A stretch of DNA of 59,950 nucleotides, from assembly GCA_902591495.1 (NCBI GenBank), contig CACJAW010000010.1:1-59950 (forward strand), in the 5' to 3' direction. The notes beneath the pieces are model-generated. The model saw only the letters and a list, made by a program, of their open reading frames with translations, had not been told where the DNA came from and made no database searches. The stretch comes from an uncultured Pseudohongiella sp. GTDB lineage: Bacteria > Pseudomonadota > Gammaproteobacteria > Pseudomonadales > Pseudohongiellaceae. A program made the translations under genes and the position numbers. Positions 45,988 to 54,905 of this stretch are shown in pieces; within the stretch, counting starts at the first letter, position 1; every line of letters begins with the position of its first letter.

Positions 45988-46593
45988 CTAAGTTGATTCT
46001 TTTTCAATGTCTTTATTTGTTTCTGGTTCTTCAATATATTTAGCCAGCAAAGGCATTTGGCCAATAATGAAGAGGAATGTAATGATTAGATTGCCAAAGA
46101 CCTTGAACTGGAGCCAAGATGCCTCGCTGAGAGAGTAAGCAACCGCAAGATTTATTGCTCCGAGTACAATGAAGTAAATAACCCAGATATTATTTAATTT
46201 GTACCAAATATCTTTTGGTGCATTAACAGCGTGGCCCATCATATGTTCAATCGCTGGTTTATTGCTGAATGATCTGGATGCAAGAAACACAGTCGCAAAT
46301 ATCCAGTTGACGACAGGAGCTTTCCATTTAAGGAAAGTAACGCTTTGAAAAACAATTGTTAATGTGCAAGCGAAAATGACTCCAACAAAGGTTATCCATT
46401 GGAATTTATCTAACTTGCCAGCAAACAGGAAAAGTCCGCCGTAGACGCATATTGAAGCGATGAGCAAAAAGGTTGCTGCATTGAAAATTCCACCAACAGC
46501 TACACTTACACCCAAAATAGAAATTACTCTCTCATCCATAGCCCAGACTGAGAAGAATAATAATAAAGGTATGTATTCTAGAAACTGTTTCAC
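45988..46593 (-). CDS. yciB: Inner-membrane septation protein YciB (IspA)
   Basis: Multi-span protein linked to cell envelope synthesis and division. The 201 residues start MKQFLEYIPLLLFFSVWAM and contain about six hydrophobic segments, with LKWKAPVVNWIFATVFLAS near 88 and KLNNIWVIYFIVLGAINL near 130, all characteristic. The start is GTG with AGGGAG six bases upstream. It is followed by yciI, the common order. Confidence 0.93.
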   Translation of the reverse strand: MKQFLEYIPLLLFFSVWAMDERVISILGVSVAVGGIFNAATFLLIASICVYGGLFLFAGKLDKFQWITFVGVIFACTLTIVFQSVTFLKWKAPVVNWIFATVFLASRSFSNKPAIEHMMGHAVNAPKDIWYKLNNIWVIYFIVLGAINLAVAYSLSEASWLQFKVFGNLIITFLFIIGQMPLLAKYIEEPETNKDIEKEST

Positions 46594-47204
46594 AGTTTGC
46601 TCCCTTGATAATGAGAATGAATTTTAGATCATTTTACAGCCTTATGTCTTTAATTTAATTTGAAAGGGTTCTTATATGAATTCTATGAATAGTTGTAATA
46701 GATACAGAACTTCAGCTCTCTTCATATGAACTATGCAAGAAAATCTCGAAATTGACTGCATTCACTCAGAATGAGAATCGCTCTAAAACTTCTCACAGTT
46801 TTGCAAGTTGGTAATGTTATAATCTACTGATAGTTTCTATTTACGCGGTTGGATATAAAGAAGAAATATAAATTATGTCTAAAAAGAAATGAGAGACTGA
46901 TTCGTTTAAGCAAGAAACGTCAATTGATGATCAGCAGTGTTGATTTATAGATTGTCTCTTACGGGAAAAATCCAGAATAACGTGCGTTTTGACTGTGAAA
47001 GTATCGACGCTAAGTGCACGTATGTTTATTTTAAAGCGAATACCTTTATTGCCGAGAAAATAGAGGTTGAAGCAAGAAAAGGTTCACTGACATAGGGGTT
47101 CGGCGGGATAGAAAATTTTAAGTTTTAACAAAAAGCACCGCAGTGTTATAGAGTTAACAATTTAATCTAAAGTGTAAGTTCTTTAGGTGTTCTAGGAGAG
47201 GTTT
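46594..47204. other. Non-coding gap yciB - trpS
   Basis: 611 bases without a convincing frame. In Pseudomonas the PHP-domain gene trpH and yciO lie between yciB and scpA. Short fragments read like a decayed PHP-domain N-terminus: EID and HS around 46748-46764 and a TD codon pair near 46826-46831, in different frames with stops. The match is short and could be chance. Confidence 0.3.
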
Positions 47205-48221
47205 GTGAGCAACAACAAGAGAGTTTTGACTGGAATTACTACAAGTGGTACGCCTCATTTAGGAAATCTAGTTGGAGCGATTAGGCCAGCGATAAAATCA
47301 AGTGGTGATCAATCTACTTCTTCGTTTTTATTTTTGGCAGATTATCATTCGCTAATCAAATCTCAGGATCCGAATTTAACTCATGGTTCGAGTTTTGAAA
47401 TTGCCGCAGCTTGGCTAGCTTGTGGGTTAGAACCGGAAGTCGTCACATTTTATAGACAGTCAGATATTCCAGAAATTATGGAGTTAGCTTGGATATTATC
47501 TTGTATAACTGCAAAGGGCTTGATGAATCGGGCTCATGCGTATAAGGCTGCACTTGCGCATAACAGCGAGCAAGGAATTTCCGACTTGGATAAAGGAATT
47601 TTTATGGGATTATTCAATTATCCTGTATTAATGGCTGCAGACATCCTGGCGTTTAATGCTGATGTGGTGCCGGTTGGCAAAGACCAAAAACAGCACATAG
47701 AGATGACCAGAGACATTGCTGCTCGCTTTAATCATCTCTATGGGGATGTGTTTAACTTACCTGAGGCATTGATTAGTGAGAGCACTGGTGTCTTGCCGGG
47801 TATCGATGGGCAGAAAATGAGTAAGAGCTATAATAATACCATCCCAATTTTTCTTGAGGAAAAAGCCCTGTTAAAGATGGTGAGAAAAATAAAGACTAAT
47901 TCTTTAGAACCTGGTGTTCCAAAAGATCCAACTAATTGTAATGTGTTTAAATTATTCAAGGCCTTTGCTTCAGAGACTGAAACTAAGGATTTGGAATCAC
48001 GTTATTATGAAGGTATAGCCTGGGGTGAAGCGAAAAATGTTTTATTTGAGCTGCTTAATGCTGAACTCAGCGAGTTGCGAGAAAATTACAACGAAATTAT
48101 TGGTGATAGGAAAAAACTAGAGGAGACTCTTGTTCATGGTGCTGGTAAGGCCAGAGAGACGGCATCCGTTGTTTTAAAAGATGTTCGACACGCAGTTGGA
48201 ATAAAGAGCTTTACCAGTTAA
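47205..48221 (+). CDS. trpS: Tryptophanyl-tRNA synthetase
   Basis: Charges tRNA-Trp. The 338-residue protein has the HIGH-type motif TSGTPHLGNLVGAI (residues 14-27), the tryptophan pocket segment FLADYHSL near 45, DVVPVGKDQKQHIEMTRD near 155 and the KMSKS loop IDGQKMSKSYNNT near 205. The start is GTG with GGAGAGG just upstream. It precedes scpA as in Pseudomonas-type gene order. Confidence 0.96.
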   Translation: MSNNKRVLTGITTSGTPHLGNLVGAIRPAIKSSGDQSTSSFLFLADYHSLIKSQDPNLTHGSSFEIAAAWLACGLEPEVVTFYRQSDIPEIMELAWILSCITAKGLMNRAHAYKAALAHNSEQGISDLDKGIFMGLFNYPVLMAADILAFNADVVPVGKDQKQHIEMTRDIAARFNHLYGDVFNLPEALISESTGVLPGIDGQKMSKSYNNTIPIFLEEKALLKMVRKIKTNSLEPGVPKDPTNCNVFKLFKAFASETETKDLESRYYEGIAWGEAKNVLFELLNAELSELRENYNEIIGDRKKLEETLVHGAGKARETASVVLKDVRHAVGIKSFTS

Positions 48222-48389
48222 TTGACATTAAATTTTAAATTTAATCGAGGAGTTACCTTTTTGATTACTTTCAATCGATAATTATGCTTTTTAGATAGAA
48301 TTTACTTGGATTGCGTATTCGACATATCTGAGATTTTTTCGATAAACTAGGTTATCATCCTTCAGCAAGAAGCTAAGAGAGAATTTAGA

Positions 48390-49289
48390 TTGAGTATTGT
48401 CAATGACGAAGCCAGAGACGATAACCTTTCAGAGCATGAAGGGCTTGAGGCCCTCTCAAAAACCCCGTCAAACAAACCTACTTTGAATGTGAAAGCTGCA
48501 GAAATTCTATCAGAACAAGGGGAGATGGTCTTTGCGCGAGTAGAGGGAGAAGCGCTTACTGAGGTTCCGAAGGACCTTTACATCCCGCCCGATGCGTTAG
48601 AAATATTTCTCGAGAAATTTGAAGGCCCATTAGACCTTCTGCTGTATCTTATTAAACGTGAAAATTTGGATATTCTTGAAATTAATGTTGCCGACATCAC
48701 TGATCAGTACATGGCGTATGTTGAACTTATGGAATCCTCTCAGTTCGAGTTAGCTGCGGAATATCTTGTCATGGCTGCGATGCTCGCAGAAATCAAATCT
48801 AAAATTCTACTGCCTCGAGACAAGGAAGAGGTTGAAGAGGTTGATCCAAGAATGGAGCTTATTCGCCGACTACAAGAATATGAGCGGTATAAGCAGGCAG
48901 CAGAGAATATAGATACTTTGCCTAGACTAGATCGCGATCTACATATTGCAAAAGCTGCTCTACCAGTAATTGAAAAAGTTCAACCAGATCCAGTGGTTGA
49001 TTTGACTGAAGTTTTGCTGGCTCTGTCTAACGTGTTGAGAAGAGCAGATAGATTTGGCCATCATCATATTCAGCTTGAGACTCTTTCAACACGCGAAAAA
49101 ATGTCCGACATACTTTCGAATCTATCTTCTAGCGACTTTATGCCACTGACGTCGTTGTTGAATAAACAGGAGGGACGTTTGGGAGTTGTTGTAACGTTTC
49201 TAGCAATAATGGAGTTGATGAAAGATGCGCTAATTGAGATTGTGCAAACTGATTCTTTTGGCCCGATCCATCTTAAATCTAGAGGCTAA
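48390..49289 (+). CDS. scpA: Segregation and condensation protein A
   Basis: Kleisin subunit of the Smc/MukBEF-like condensin, with ScpB. The 299-residue protein has the kleisin core from LEKFEGPLDLLLYLIKRENL (residue about 74) through DQYMAYVELMESSQFELAAE and AEIKSKILLPRD to the C-terminal winged-helix near GVVVTFLAIMELMKDALIEI. About 70 extra N-terminal residues look disordered. The start is TTG; no in-frame ATG gives a better N-terminus. smc itself is not in the window. Confidence 0.93.
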   Translation: MSIVNDEARDDNLSEHEGLEALSKTPSNKPTLNVKAAEILSEQGEMVFARVEGEALTEVPKDLYIPPDALEIFLEKFEGPLDLLLYLIKRENLDILEINVADITDQYMAYVELMESSQFELAAEYLVMAAMLAEIKSKILLPRDKEEVEEVDPRMELIRRLQEYERYKQAAENIDTLPRLDRDLHIAKAALPVIEKVQPDPVVDLTEVLLALSNVLRRADRFGHHHIQLETLSTREKMSDILSNLSSSDFMPLTSLLNKQEGRLGVVVTFLAIMELMKDALIEIVQTDSFGPIHLKSRG

Positions 49290-49293
49290 AAAA

Positions 49294-50163
49294 GTGGGTG
49301 ATTTTGATAATAAAGTTAAGATGATTATTGAGGGCCTTCTGCTCGCCGCCTCAAGACCTTTGAATCTAAGCGAGATAGCACAAGTTTTTGATGAAGATGA
49401 AAGGCCTGATAAAAAAGAACTAAAAAAGATAATTGAAGTAATAGAAGTGGATTGTTCTGATCGAGGATTTGAGCTGCAGGAAGTATCATCCGGATATCGC
49501 TTTCAGGTTAAGCAAGAACTAAGTTCGTGGGTTGGCAAGTTGTGGGATGAGAGGCCTCCGCGTTACACTAGAGCTCTACTAGAAATATTAGCACTAATTG
49601 TTTACAAACAACCTATTACGCGCGGCGATATTGAGGAGATTAGAGGAGTTAGCGTTAGTCCTAATATAATCAGAACACTAATCGATAGAGAGTGGGTTAG
49701 GGTAGTCGGACATCGAGATGTCCCAGGAAGACCCGCAATGTTTGCAACAACAAAGACATTTCTAGATTACTTCAATTTAAAAAGTTTACAGAATCTTCCA
49801 CCCTTATCAGAGATTAAAGAATTAGATAACTCAGATTCAGAACTTAACCTTAATGAAGAGTTATCTCAGAGTCGCATCTTAGATATGCCTAATGTTGATG
49901 ATTCTGAGGGGGACTTTTTAACCTTATCAGAGGATGAACTGTTAGCGGAAGAAGAGGCAATTAATCTCTCTAAGAAGCCATTAGATGAAATATTAGGTTT
50001 AGAAGACTTAGATGAGCCGCCTTCGACAGATAAATTTGAAGTTGAAGTTGAAAAAGACGCTCAGTCTAATGTTGGAGACTCGTCTGTTAGTGAAAAAACT
50101 GACGAACCTGAATTGAGACAAGATGTTGATTCCATCGATAATGATTACAATTCAGACGCATAA
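49294..50163 (+). CDS. scpB: Segregation and condensation protein B
   Basis: Winged-helix partner of ScpA. From GTG at 49294 (289 residues) the core covers about 1-185 (VKMIIEGLLLAASRPLNLSE, RYTRALLEILALIVYKQPIT, GDIEEIRGVSVSPNIIRTLI, VVGHRDVPGRPAMFATTKTF). The last 100 residues are a strongly acidic, low-complexity tail (EEAINLSKKPLDEILGLEDL). The upstream in-frame ATG at 49234 would overlap scpA by 56 bases and is not favoured; AGAGG precedes the GTG by eight bases. Confidence 0.93.
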   Translation: MGDFDNKVKMIIEGLLLAASRPLNLSEIAQVFDEDERPDKKELKKIIEVIEVDCSDRGFELQEVSSGYRFQVKQELSSWVGKLWDERPPRYTRALLEILALIVYKQPITRGDIEEIRGVSVSPNIIRTLIDREWVRVVGHRDVPGRPAMFATTKTFLDYFNLKSLQNLPPLSEIKELDNSDSELNLNEELSQSRILDMPNVDDSEGDFLTLSEDELLAEEEAINLSKKPLDEILGLEDLDEPPSTDKFEVEVEKDAQSNVGDSSVSEKTDEPELRQDVDSIDNDYNSDA

Positions 50164-50217
50164 ATGAAAAGATCTGGAAGTGATCTCATAAAGAGCCCCT
50201 AACTTAACGTATCTGGT

Positions 50218-50955
50218 ATGTCAGAGAAACTACAAAAAGTCCTCGCCAGGGCCGCCTTCGGCTCTAGGCGCGAAATAGAAACTTGGATAATTCAGAAAAG
50301 AATAAGAGTAAATGGAAAAATAGCGCAGATTGGTGACAGGGTTAGTGACGCTGATCAAATATTTGTCGATGGGAAACGCGTGAGCTCGAGGCAGGGTTTA
50401 GATAAGGGAAAACACAGATACCTGCTTTATAATAAAAATGAGAATGAAATATGCTCCAAGAAAGATCCACGAGGGCGGGCGACCGTTTTTGATAAATTAC
50501 CTCCTTTAAAGCACGGGCGATGGATATCTATTGGGAGGTTAGACTTTAATACGACTGGCTTGCTGTTATTTACGACAGATGGTGATACTGCGAATCTACT
50601 GACTCATCCAAGCTCCATGATTGAGAGAGAGTATGCGGTAAGAGTAATGGGTAATGTAGAGCCCTCTATGATCAAAAGCATGCATGAAGGAGTGCTAATA
50701 GATAATGAGATTTACCGATTCACTGATATTCAATATTTTGGCGGTGACGGTTTAAATCGTTGGTACCATGTTGTGGTAATGACGGGCAGAAATAGAGAAG
50801 TGAGAAAGCTATGGGAATCTCAAGGGGTAAAAGTTAGCCGCCTCAAACGAGTTCGCTTTGGTCCCATTTTCATGCCTAGCAAATTAAAAAGGGGGCAACA
50901 TCAGGAACTCTCTCAAAAGGAAGTGGAGAAGTTGTTGAAATTAGTCAAGTCTTAG
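50218..50955 (+). CDS. rluB: 23S rRNA pseudouridine-2605 synthase RluB
   Basis: Isomerises a 23S rRNA uridine in domain V. The 245-residue protein has an N-terminal S4 RNA-binding domain (MSEKLQKVLARAAFGSRREI) and the catalytic block GRLDFNTTGLLLFTTDGD near 115 with the essential Asp, then NREVRKLWESQGVKVSRLKR near 195. The long basic tail of many RluB proteins is short here. It follows scpB as in Pseudomonas and is convergent with yciK. Confidence 0.93.
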   Translation: MSEKLQKVLARAAFGSRREIETWIIQKRIRVNGKIAQIGDRVSDADQIFVDGKRVSSRQGLDKGKHRYLLYNKNENEICSKKDPRGRATVFDKLPPLKHGRWISIGRLDFNTTGLLLFTTDGDTANLLTHPSSMIEREYAVRVMGNVEPSMIKSMHEGVLIDNEIYRFTDIQYFGGDGLNRWYHVVVMTGRNREVRKLWESQGVKVSRLKRVRFGPIFMPSKLKRGQHQELSQKEVEKLLKLVKS

Positions 50956-50994
50956 TATTATTTCAAAAAAACGATGAAACGATTCTTTGTAAAA

Positions 50995-51768
50995 TTAACC
51001 TGACTTTATATGAGTTAAAGGATCAAAATCTTTAAAGTTCAAAGATTCTCCGTGTATTCCCTTAGACTCTGGACTAAACAAATATAAGTATAATGGCATT
51101 AAAATTTCTGGTGATGGCACTGATTCTGGGTTTTCTGCAGGATAAGCAGCTTTTCTCATGTTAGTTCGGATTCCCCCGGGATTTAGGCTATTCACCTTGA
51201 TACTTGATGTGTTTTCTAATTCTTTGGCCAAGACCTGCATTAGTCCTTCGCCAGCAAATTTTGAAACAGCATAAGCTCCCCAGTTTCCTCTCCCTTTCCT
51301 TCCTACGGATGATGAGGTAATTAAAATTCTAGCATCATCGGAGCGTCTCAAGGATGGTAGTAAAAATTTGGTTAGGAGGAAAATCGAAGCAGTGTTGACT
51401 CTAAATGTTTGCTCCCAAGTCTCAACCGGATAATGTTCAATAGGGCAGCGAGCTCCTAACATGCCGGCGCTATGTATTAATCCATCAAGCCTATCATATT
51501 GATCCTCTATTGAATCTGCTACTTGTTTATAATCGGATATTGAAGCTGCCGCAAAGTCTAGAGGATGAATAGTGATACTATTTGGGTTAGAAGTATGAAT
51601 CGAATCATAGATTTTTTCCAATTTCTCGGTTGATCTTCCTAGTAAAATCAAGTTTGCCCCATGGTTCGCAAAATTTAATGCACAGCACTTCCCTATACCA
51701 TCGCTTGCACCGGTGATTAGGATTGTTTTATCGGAAAGAAAACCTTTGGGAGGATTAAAGGAAAACAT
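50995..51768 (-). CDS. yciK: YciK family short-chain dehydrogenase
   Basis: An NAD(P)-dependent oxidoreductase of unknown substrate. The 257-residue protein has the Rossmann motif LITGASDGIGKCCALNFANH near 18, LIHSAGMLG near 95, catalytic Ser in ITSSSVGRKGRGNWG and YAVSKFAGEG (Tyr/Lys) near 160, then NPGGIRTNMRKAAYP near 195. The NWGAY and the late GESLNFKDFD mark the YciK group. It is the last gene of a leftward block after mupP and ubiG. Confidence 0.93.
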   Translation of the reverse strand: MFSFNPPKGFLSDKTILITGASDGIGKCCALNFANHGANLILLGRSTEKLEKIYDSIHTSNPNSITIHPLDFAAASISDYKQVADSIEDQYDRLDGLIHSAGMLGARCPIEHYPVETWEQTFRVNTASIFLLTKFLLPSLRRSDDARILITSSSVGRKGRGNWGAYAVSKFAGEGLMQVLAKELENTSSIKVNSLNPGGIRTNMRKAAYPAENPESVPSPEILMPLYLYLFSPESKGIHGESLNFKDFDPLTHIKSG

Positions 51769-51772
51769 TAGT

Positions 51773-52456
51773 TTAACTAAGCCTTATCGATTCTAATAGT
51801 TTTAAGATCATTGAGGATTTTCTGGCTATAAAATCTGCACCCCAGTCTTCCGCATTAGTTTCGGGACCTAAATAACCATAGGCAGCCGCTATGGAGAGCG
51901 CTCCTGCTTCTTTTGCTGCAATAATATCTCGTTCGTGGTCTCCAATGTAAATGGACCTAGTCAAACAGCAATCAAGTCTTTCGCATGCTAAAACTATTGG
52001 TTCAGGATCTGGCTTTCTTCTTTGGACATGATCGGGGCACACTAATACTCCACAACTGTTATGCAGACTCAATTTTGTAAGTAATTTCTTTGCATATAGC
52101 TCAGGTTTATTCGTGACTATTCCCCATGGTATTTGGTTGCTATCTAAAGTGCTTAGTAATTTTTCAATGGCCGGGTATAGAGTTGACTCTGTAGTTTCTA
52201 GTTTCTTTTCATAAATTTTCAAAAATTTCTTAACTAAGTCTTTAAAGTGCTTATGCTTATCATCAATCTCAAAACCAAACTTAATAAGCTCGCGCGCCCC
52301 GTCGGATACCTTTGAGCTGATAGCTTTTGCATTGATTGGAGTTCTTTTTTGTTCTTGAAGTAAATTATTCAGCGCGTAAACGAAATCCGGCGCAGTATCC
52401 ACCAATGTACCATCTAGATCGAATAAGACGCATTCTAGATTACTATCAAAATTCAC
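51773..52456 (-). CDS. mupP: HAD phosphatase, probable N-acetylmuramate 6-phosphate phosphatase
   Basis: A Gph/MupP-type HAD hydrolase. From GTG at 52454-52456 (227 residues) it begins MNFDSNLECVLFDLDGTLVDTA, motif I with the nucleophile Asp, then GIVTNKPELYAKKLL near 115 and IYIGDHERDIIAAKEAGA near 170. The GTG overlaps the ubiG stop as GTGA. Position between ubiG and yciK matches MupP in Pseudomonas (peptidoglycan recycling), whereas true Gph sits elsewhere; that is the main reason for the name. Phosphoglycolate phosphatase remains possible. Confidence 0.72.
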   Translation of the reverse strand: MNFDSNLECVLFDLDGTLVDTAPDFVYALNNLLQEQKRTPINAKAISSKVSDGARELIKFGFEIDDKHKHFKDLVKKFLKIYEKKLETTESTLYPAIEKLLSTLDSNQIPWGIVTNKPELYAKKLLTKLSLHNSCGVLVCPDHVQRRKPDPEPIVLACERLDCCLTRSIYIGDHERDIIAAKEAGALSIAAAYGYLGPETNAEDWGADFIARKSSMILKLLESIRLS

Positions 52457-53172
52457 AGATTGAGCTCTGCGGCCGATTGGGGCTTTTGGTAACAAGCAAT
52501 GTAGTTTACATCAAGATTATTTTGCAAAAAGTAGCGTTTTGTCAGAGGATTATATCCCATCCCGATCTGGTCATTAAGTTTCAAATCGACATCTCTGCAC
52601 CATTGTGCCAACTCAGAGGGCTTAATAAATTTGCTATAGTCGTGAGTACCCTTGGGTAATAAATTTAAAATGTACTCTGCGCCCACTATCGCAAAAAGAT
52701 ACGATTTCGGATTTCGATTAATTGTTGAAAAAAAAACATATCCTCCAGGTTTAGCTAGACTGAAACATGCCTTGACTATAGATGCAGGATCAGGGACGTG
52801 TTCTAGCATTTCTAAGCAGGTTACTATGTCATAACGTTGCGAATCTTTTTCTGCCGTTTCCTCAGCCGATGCAAAACGATAGTCTATGTCTAATTTGCTC
52901 TCTAGTAAGTGGATCTTTGCTACAGATAAAGATGCCTCGGCCAAATCAATTGCAGTAACCTTCGCCCCATGGTTTGCTAGTGCCTCCGCTAAAATTCCTC
53001 CCCCACATCCAATATCCAGTATTTCTTTTTCCGCTAAACCTGTGGTTTTCGATATGTAGTTGACGCGCAGAGGGTTTATGTCATGTAGAGGTTTAAATTC
53101 GCTATTAGGGTCCCACCATCGGTGAGCGAGGGCTTCAAATTTCTGAATTTCTATGTCGTCCACATTTTTCAT
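52453..53172 (-). CDS. ubiG: Ubiquinone O-methyltransferase UbiG
   Basis: Carries out both O-methylations of ubiquinone synthesis. The 239-residue protein begins MKNVDDIEIQKFEALAHRWW, followed by the SAM site EILDIGCGGGILAEALANHG near residue 50, LEMLEHVPDPASIV near 120 and the YNPLTKRYFLQNNLDVNY terminal block near 205. It is 9 bases after mtaD and coupled to the following HAD phosphatase by a GTGA overlap. Confidence 0.96.
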   Translation of the reverse strand: MKNVDDIEIQKFEALAHRWWDPNSEFKPLHDINPLRVNYISKTTGLAEKEILDIGCGGGILAEALANHGAKVTAIDLAEASLSVAKIHLLESKLDIDYRFASAEETAEKDSQRYDIVTCLEMLEHVPDPASIVKACFSLAKPGGYVFFSTINRNPKSYLFAIVGAEYILNLLPKGTHDYSKFIKPSELAQWCRDVDLKLNDQIGMGYNPLTKRYFLQNNLDVNYIACYQKPQSAAELNL

Positions 53173-53181
53173 TTTTGAATA

Positions 53182-54495
53182 TCAACCTTGTTCAAAGCGA
53201 TGTTGCCAGCACTTTGCCTTATCTTTTATCGCATTCATGTCTATGGTTTCTAAAGATCTATCCCTAAGAACCATACGCCCCCCTATCCAAACATGGGTCA
53301 CTTGAGTTGAATTTGCTGAATAGACTACTTGTGACAATGGATTATTAACTGGCATCGTATTCACTGCTTCAAAGGAAATTGCGGTTATGTCAGCTAATTT
53401 ACCAACCTCAAGGCTGCCAATTGATGCCTCTAAACCTAATGCTCGGGCTCCATTTATTGTCATAACTTCTAGAGTTTTATGGGCAGGTAGTGAGCTGGCA
53501 TCCTGACTACTGATTTTTGCTAAAAGAGAGGCAAGGCGCGCCTCTTTGAGTAGATTCAATTCGTTGTTACTCGCAGCGCCATCTGTTCCAAGACAAACGT
53601 TAGTATCATTCTTGATAAGGTGAGAAACATTACAAATACCACTGGCTAATTTCATATTGGAGGCGGGACAGTGAACAATATTTGAGCCTGACTCGGCGAT
53701 CAATTCAATTTCACCTTCATTTAGCTGAGTGGCGTGAACGCAATTAAGTCGGGGACTAACCAGGCGCAGATTGCTAAGGCGCCTTAGAGGTCTACAACCA
53801 AACTCCTTCATGGAGTCTGAAATTTCTTTTTCAGTCTCATGGACATGTATATGGATAGGTATGTCGAGTTCCTCTGCCAGCGCACCTATTTTTTTAAGAG
53901 GTGCATCGGAAACTGTGTATGGTGCATGAGGCCCGAAAGCAACCGAAATAAGTTCGCTATTACGATAGTTGTCATGGATTGTTATTGTTTTCTGAATGTA
54001 CTCATCTGCAGACTGCGCCCAAATGGTTGGGAAGTCCAAAACTGGACACGCCAGCTGCACCCTCATATTGGAGTCAATGGCTTTTTTTGCTACACAATCT
54101 GGATAAAAATACATATCAGCAAAACAAGTTGTCCCAGATAAAATCATTTCGGCTATCGCCAGTTCAGCTCCGTCCTCCACAAATTCTTGACTAATAAATT
54201 TCTCCTCCAGTGGCCAGATTTTCTTGTTTAACCAATCCTCTAAAGGTAAATCATCAGCGATACCTCGCAGCAATGTCATCGGTGCATGACAATGAGCATT
54301 GATCAATCCTGGAATTAAAATATGATTATCGAGTTCTATTATGTTAGAAGTGATGAACTTATCTGTTGCCTCTTTGTGTGGGCATAATGCCACAATTTTT
54401 TTATTATTTATGACGATGGCATGATCTATGATTAAGGATTCTTTTGAATCTACAGGAGCAATCCATTTGGATTTGATTATTAAGTCAACATTCAT
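53182..54495 (-). CDS. mtaD: Methylthioadenosine/S-adenosylhomocysteine deaminase family
   Basis: A TRZ/ATZ-type amidohydrolase, likely 5'-methylthioadenosine or S-adenosylhomocysteine deaminase. The 437-residue protein has the metal motif INAHCHAPMTLLRG near residue 65, IHIHVHETEKE near 215, NCVHATQL near 245 and VCLGTDGAASNNELNLLKE near 300. Its neighbour order (mtaD, ubiG, mupP, yciK) matches Pseudomonas. There mtnA sits beside it; mtnA is missing here, so methylthioadenosine recycling cannot be inferred from the window. Confidence 0.88.
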   Translation of the reverse strand: MNVDLIIKSKWIAPVDSKESLIIDHAIVINNKKIVALCPHKEATDKFITSNIIELDNHILIPGLINAHCHAPMTLLRGIADDLPLEDWLNKKIWPLEEKFISQEFVEDGAELAIAEMILSGTTCFADMYFYPDCVAKKAIDSNMRVQLACPVLDFPTIWAQSADEYIQKTITIHDNYRNSELISVAFGPHAPYTVSDAPLKKIGALAEELDIPIHIHVHETEKEISDSMKEFGCRPLRRLSNLRLVSPRLNCVHATQLNEGEIELIAESGSNIVHCPASNMKLASGICNVSHLIKNDTNVCLGTDGAASNNELNLLKEARLASLLAKISSQDASSLPAHKTLEVMTINGARALGLEASIGSLEVGKLADITAISFEAVNTMPVNNPLSQVVYSANSTQVTHVWIGGRMVLRDRSLETIDMNAIKDKAKCWQHRFEQG

Positions 54496-54905
54496 AAAAA
54501 TTCAGATACCAGGTTTAAGAAAAACAACGCAAAGTTACCGTAAATTTCCTATTCAATAGCAATTTTCTAATAAATTTTCGAATTATGAGTATACCAAACA
54601 TTTAACTTTGTTGTTGTGTTAAAAATAGCATAGTTGAAGCATTTTAAATAACTGATTTATATAAATAAATTAGTAAAAGAAAATCCAAATGATAGTGTCC
54701 TTTTAATCAGAAATTATGATAGAATAATGCAATTAAAAAGCCCTTTTTTCAAACCGAGAAAAATCAAAATTAACAGCCTAAAATAATACAGATTGACCTA
54801 ACCAGATGTTCTTTATGAAAAGTAAAAAAAAATTCAAGTCAGGGAATAATTATTTAACAAACCCGCTTTCATATTCCAATCCGGTAGTTATTGGAAAATT
54901 TATCG
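54496..54905. other. gyrA upstream region
   Basis: A very AT-rich divergent spacer. It must hold the mtaD and gyrA promoters; possible -10 elements (TAGAAT near 54721, TATGAA near 54814) lack good -35 partners. No frame, repeat or terminator was recognised. A TTG at 54891 is in frame with gyrA. Confidence 0.3.
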
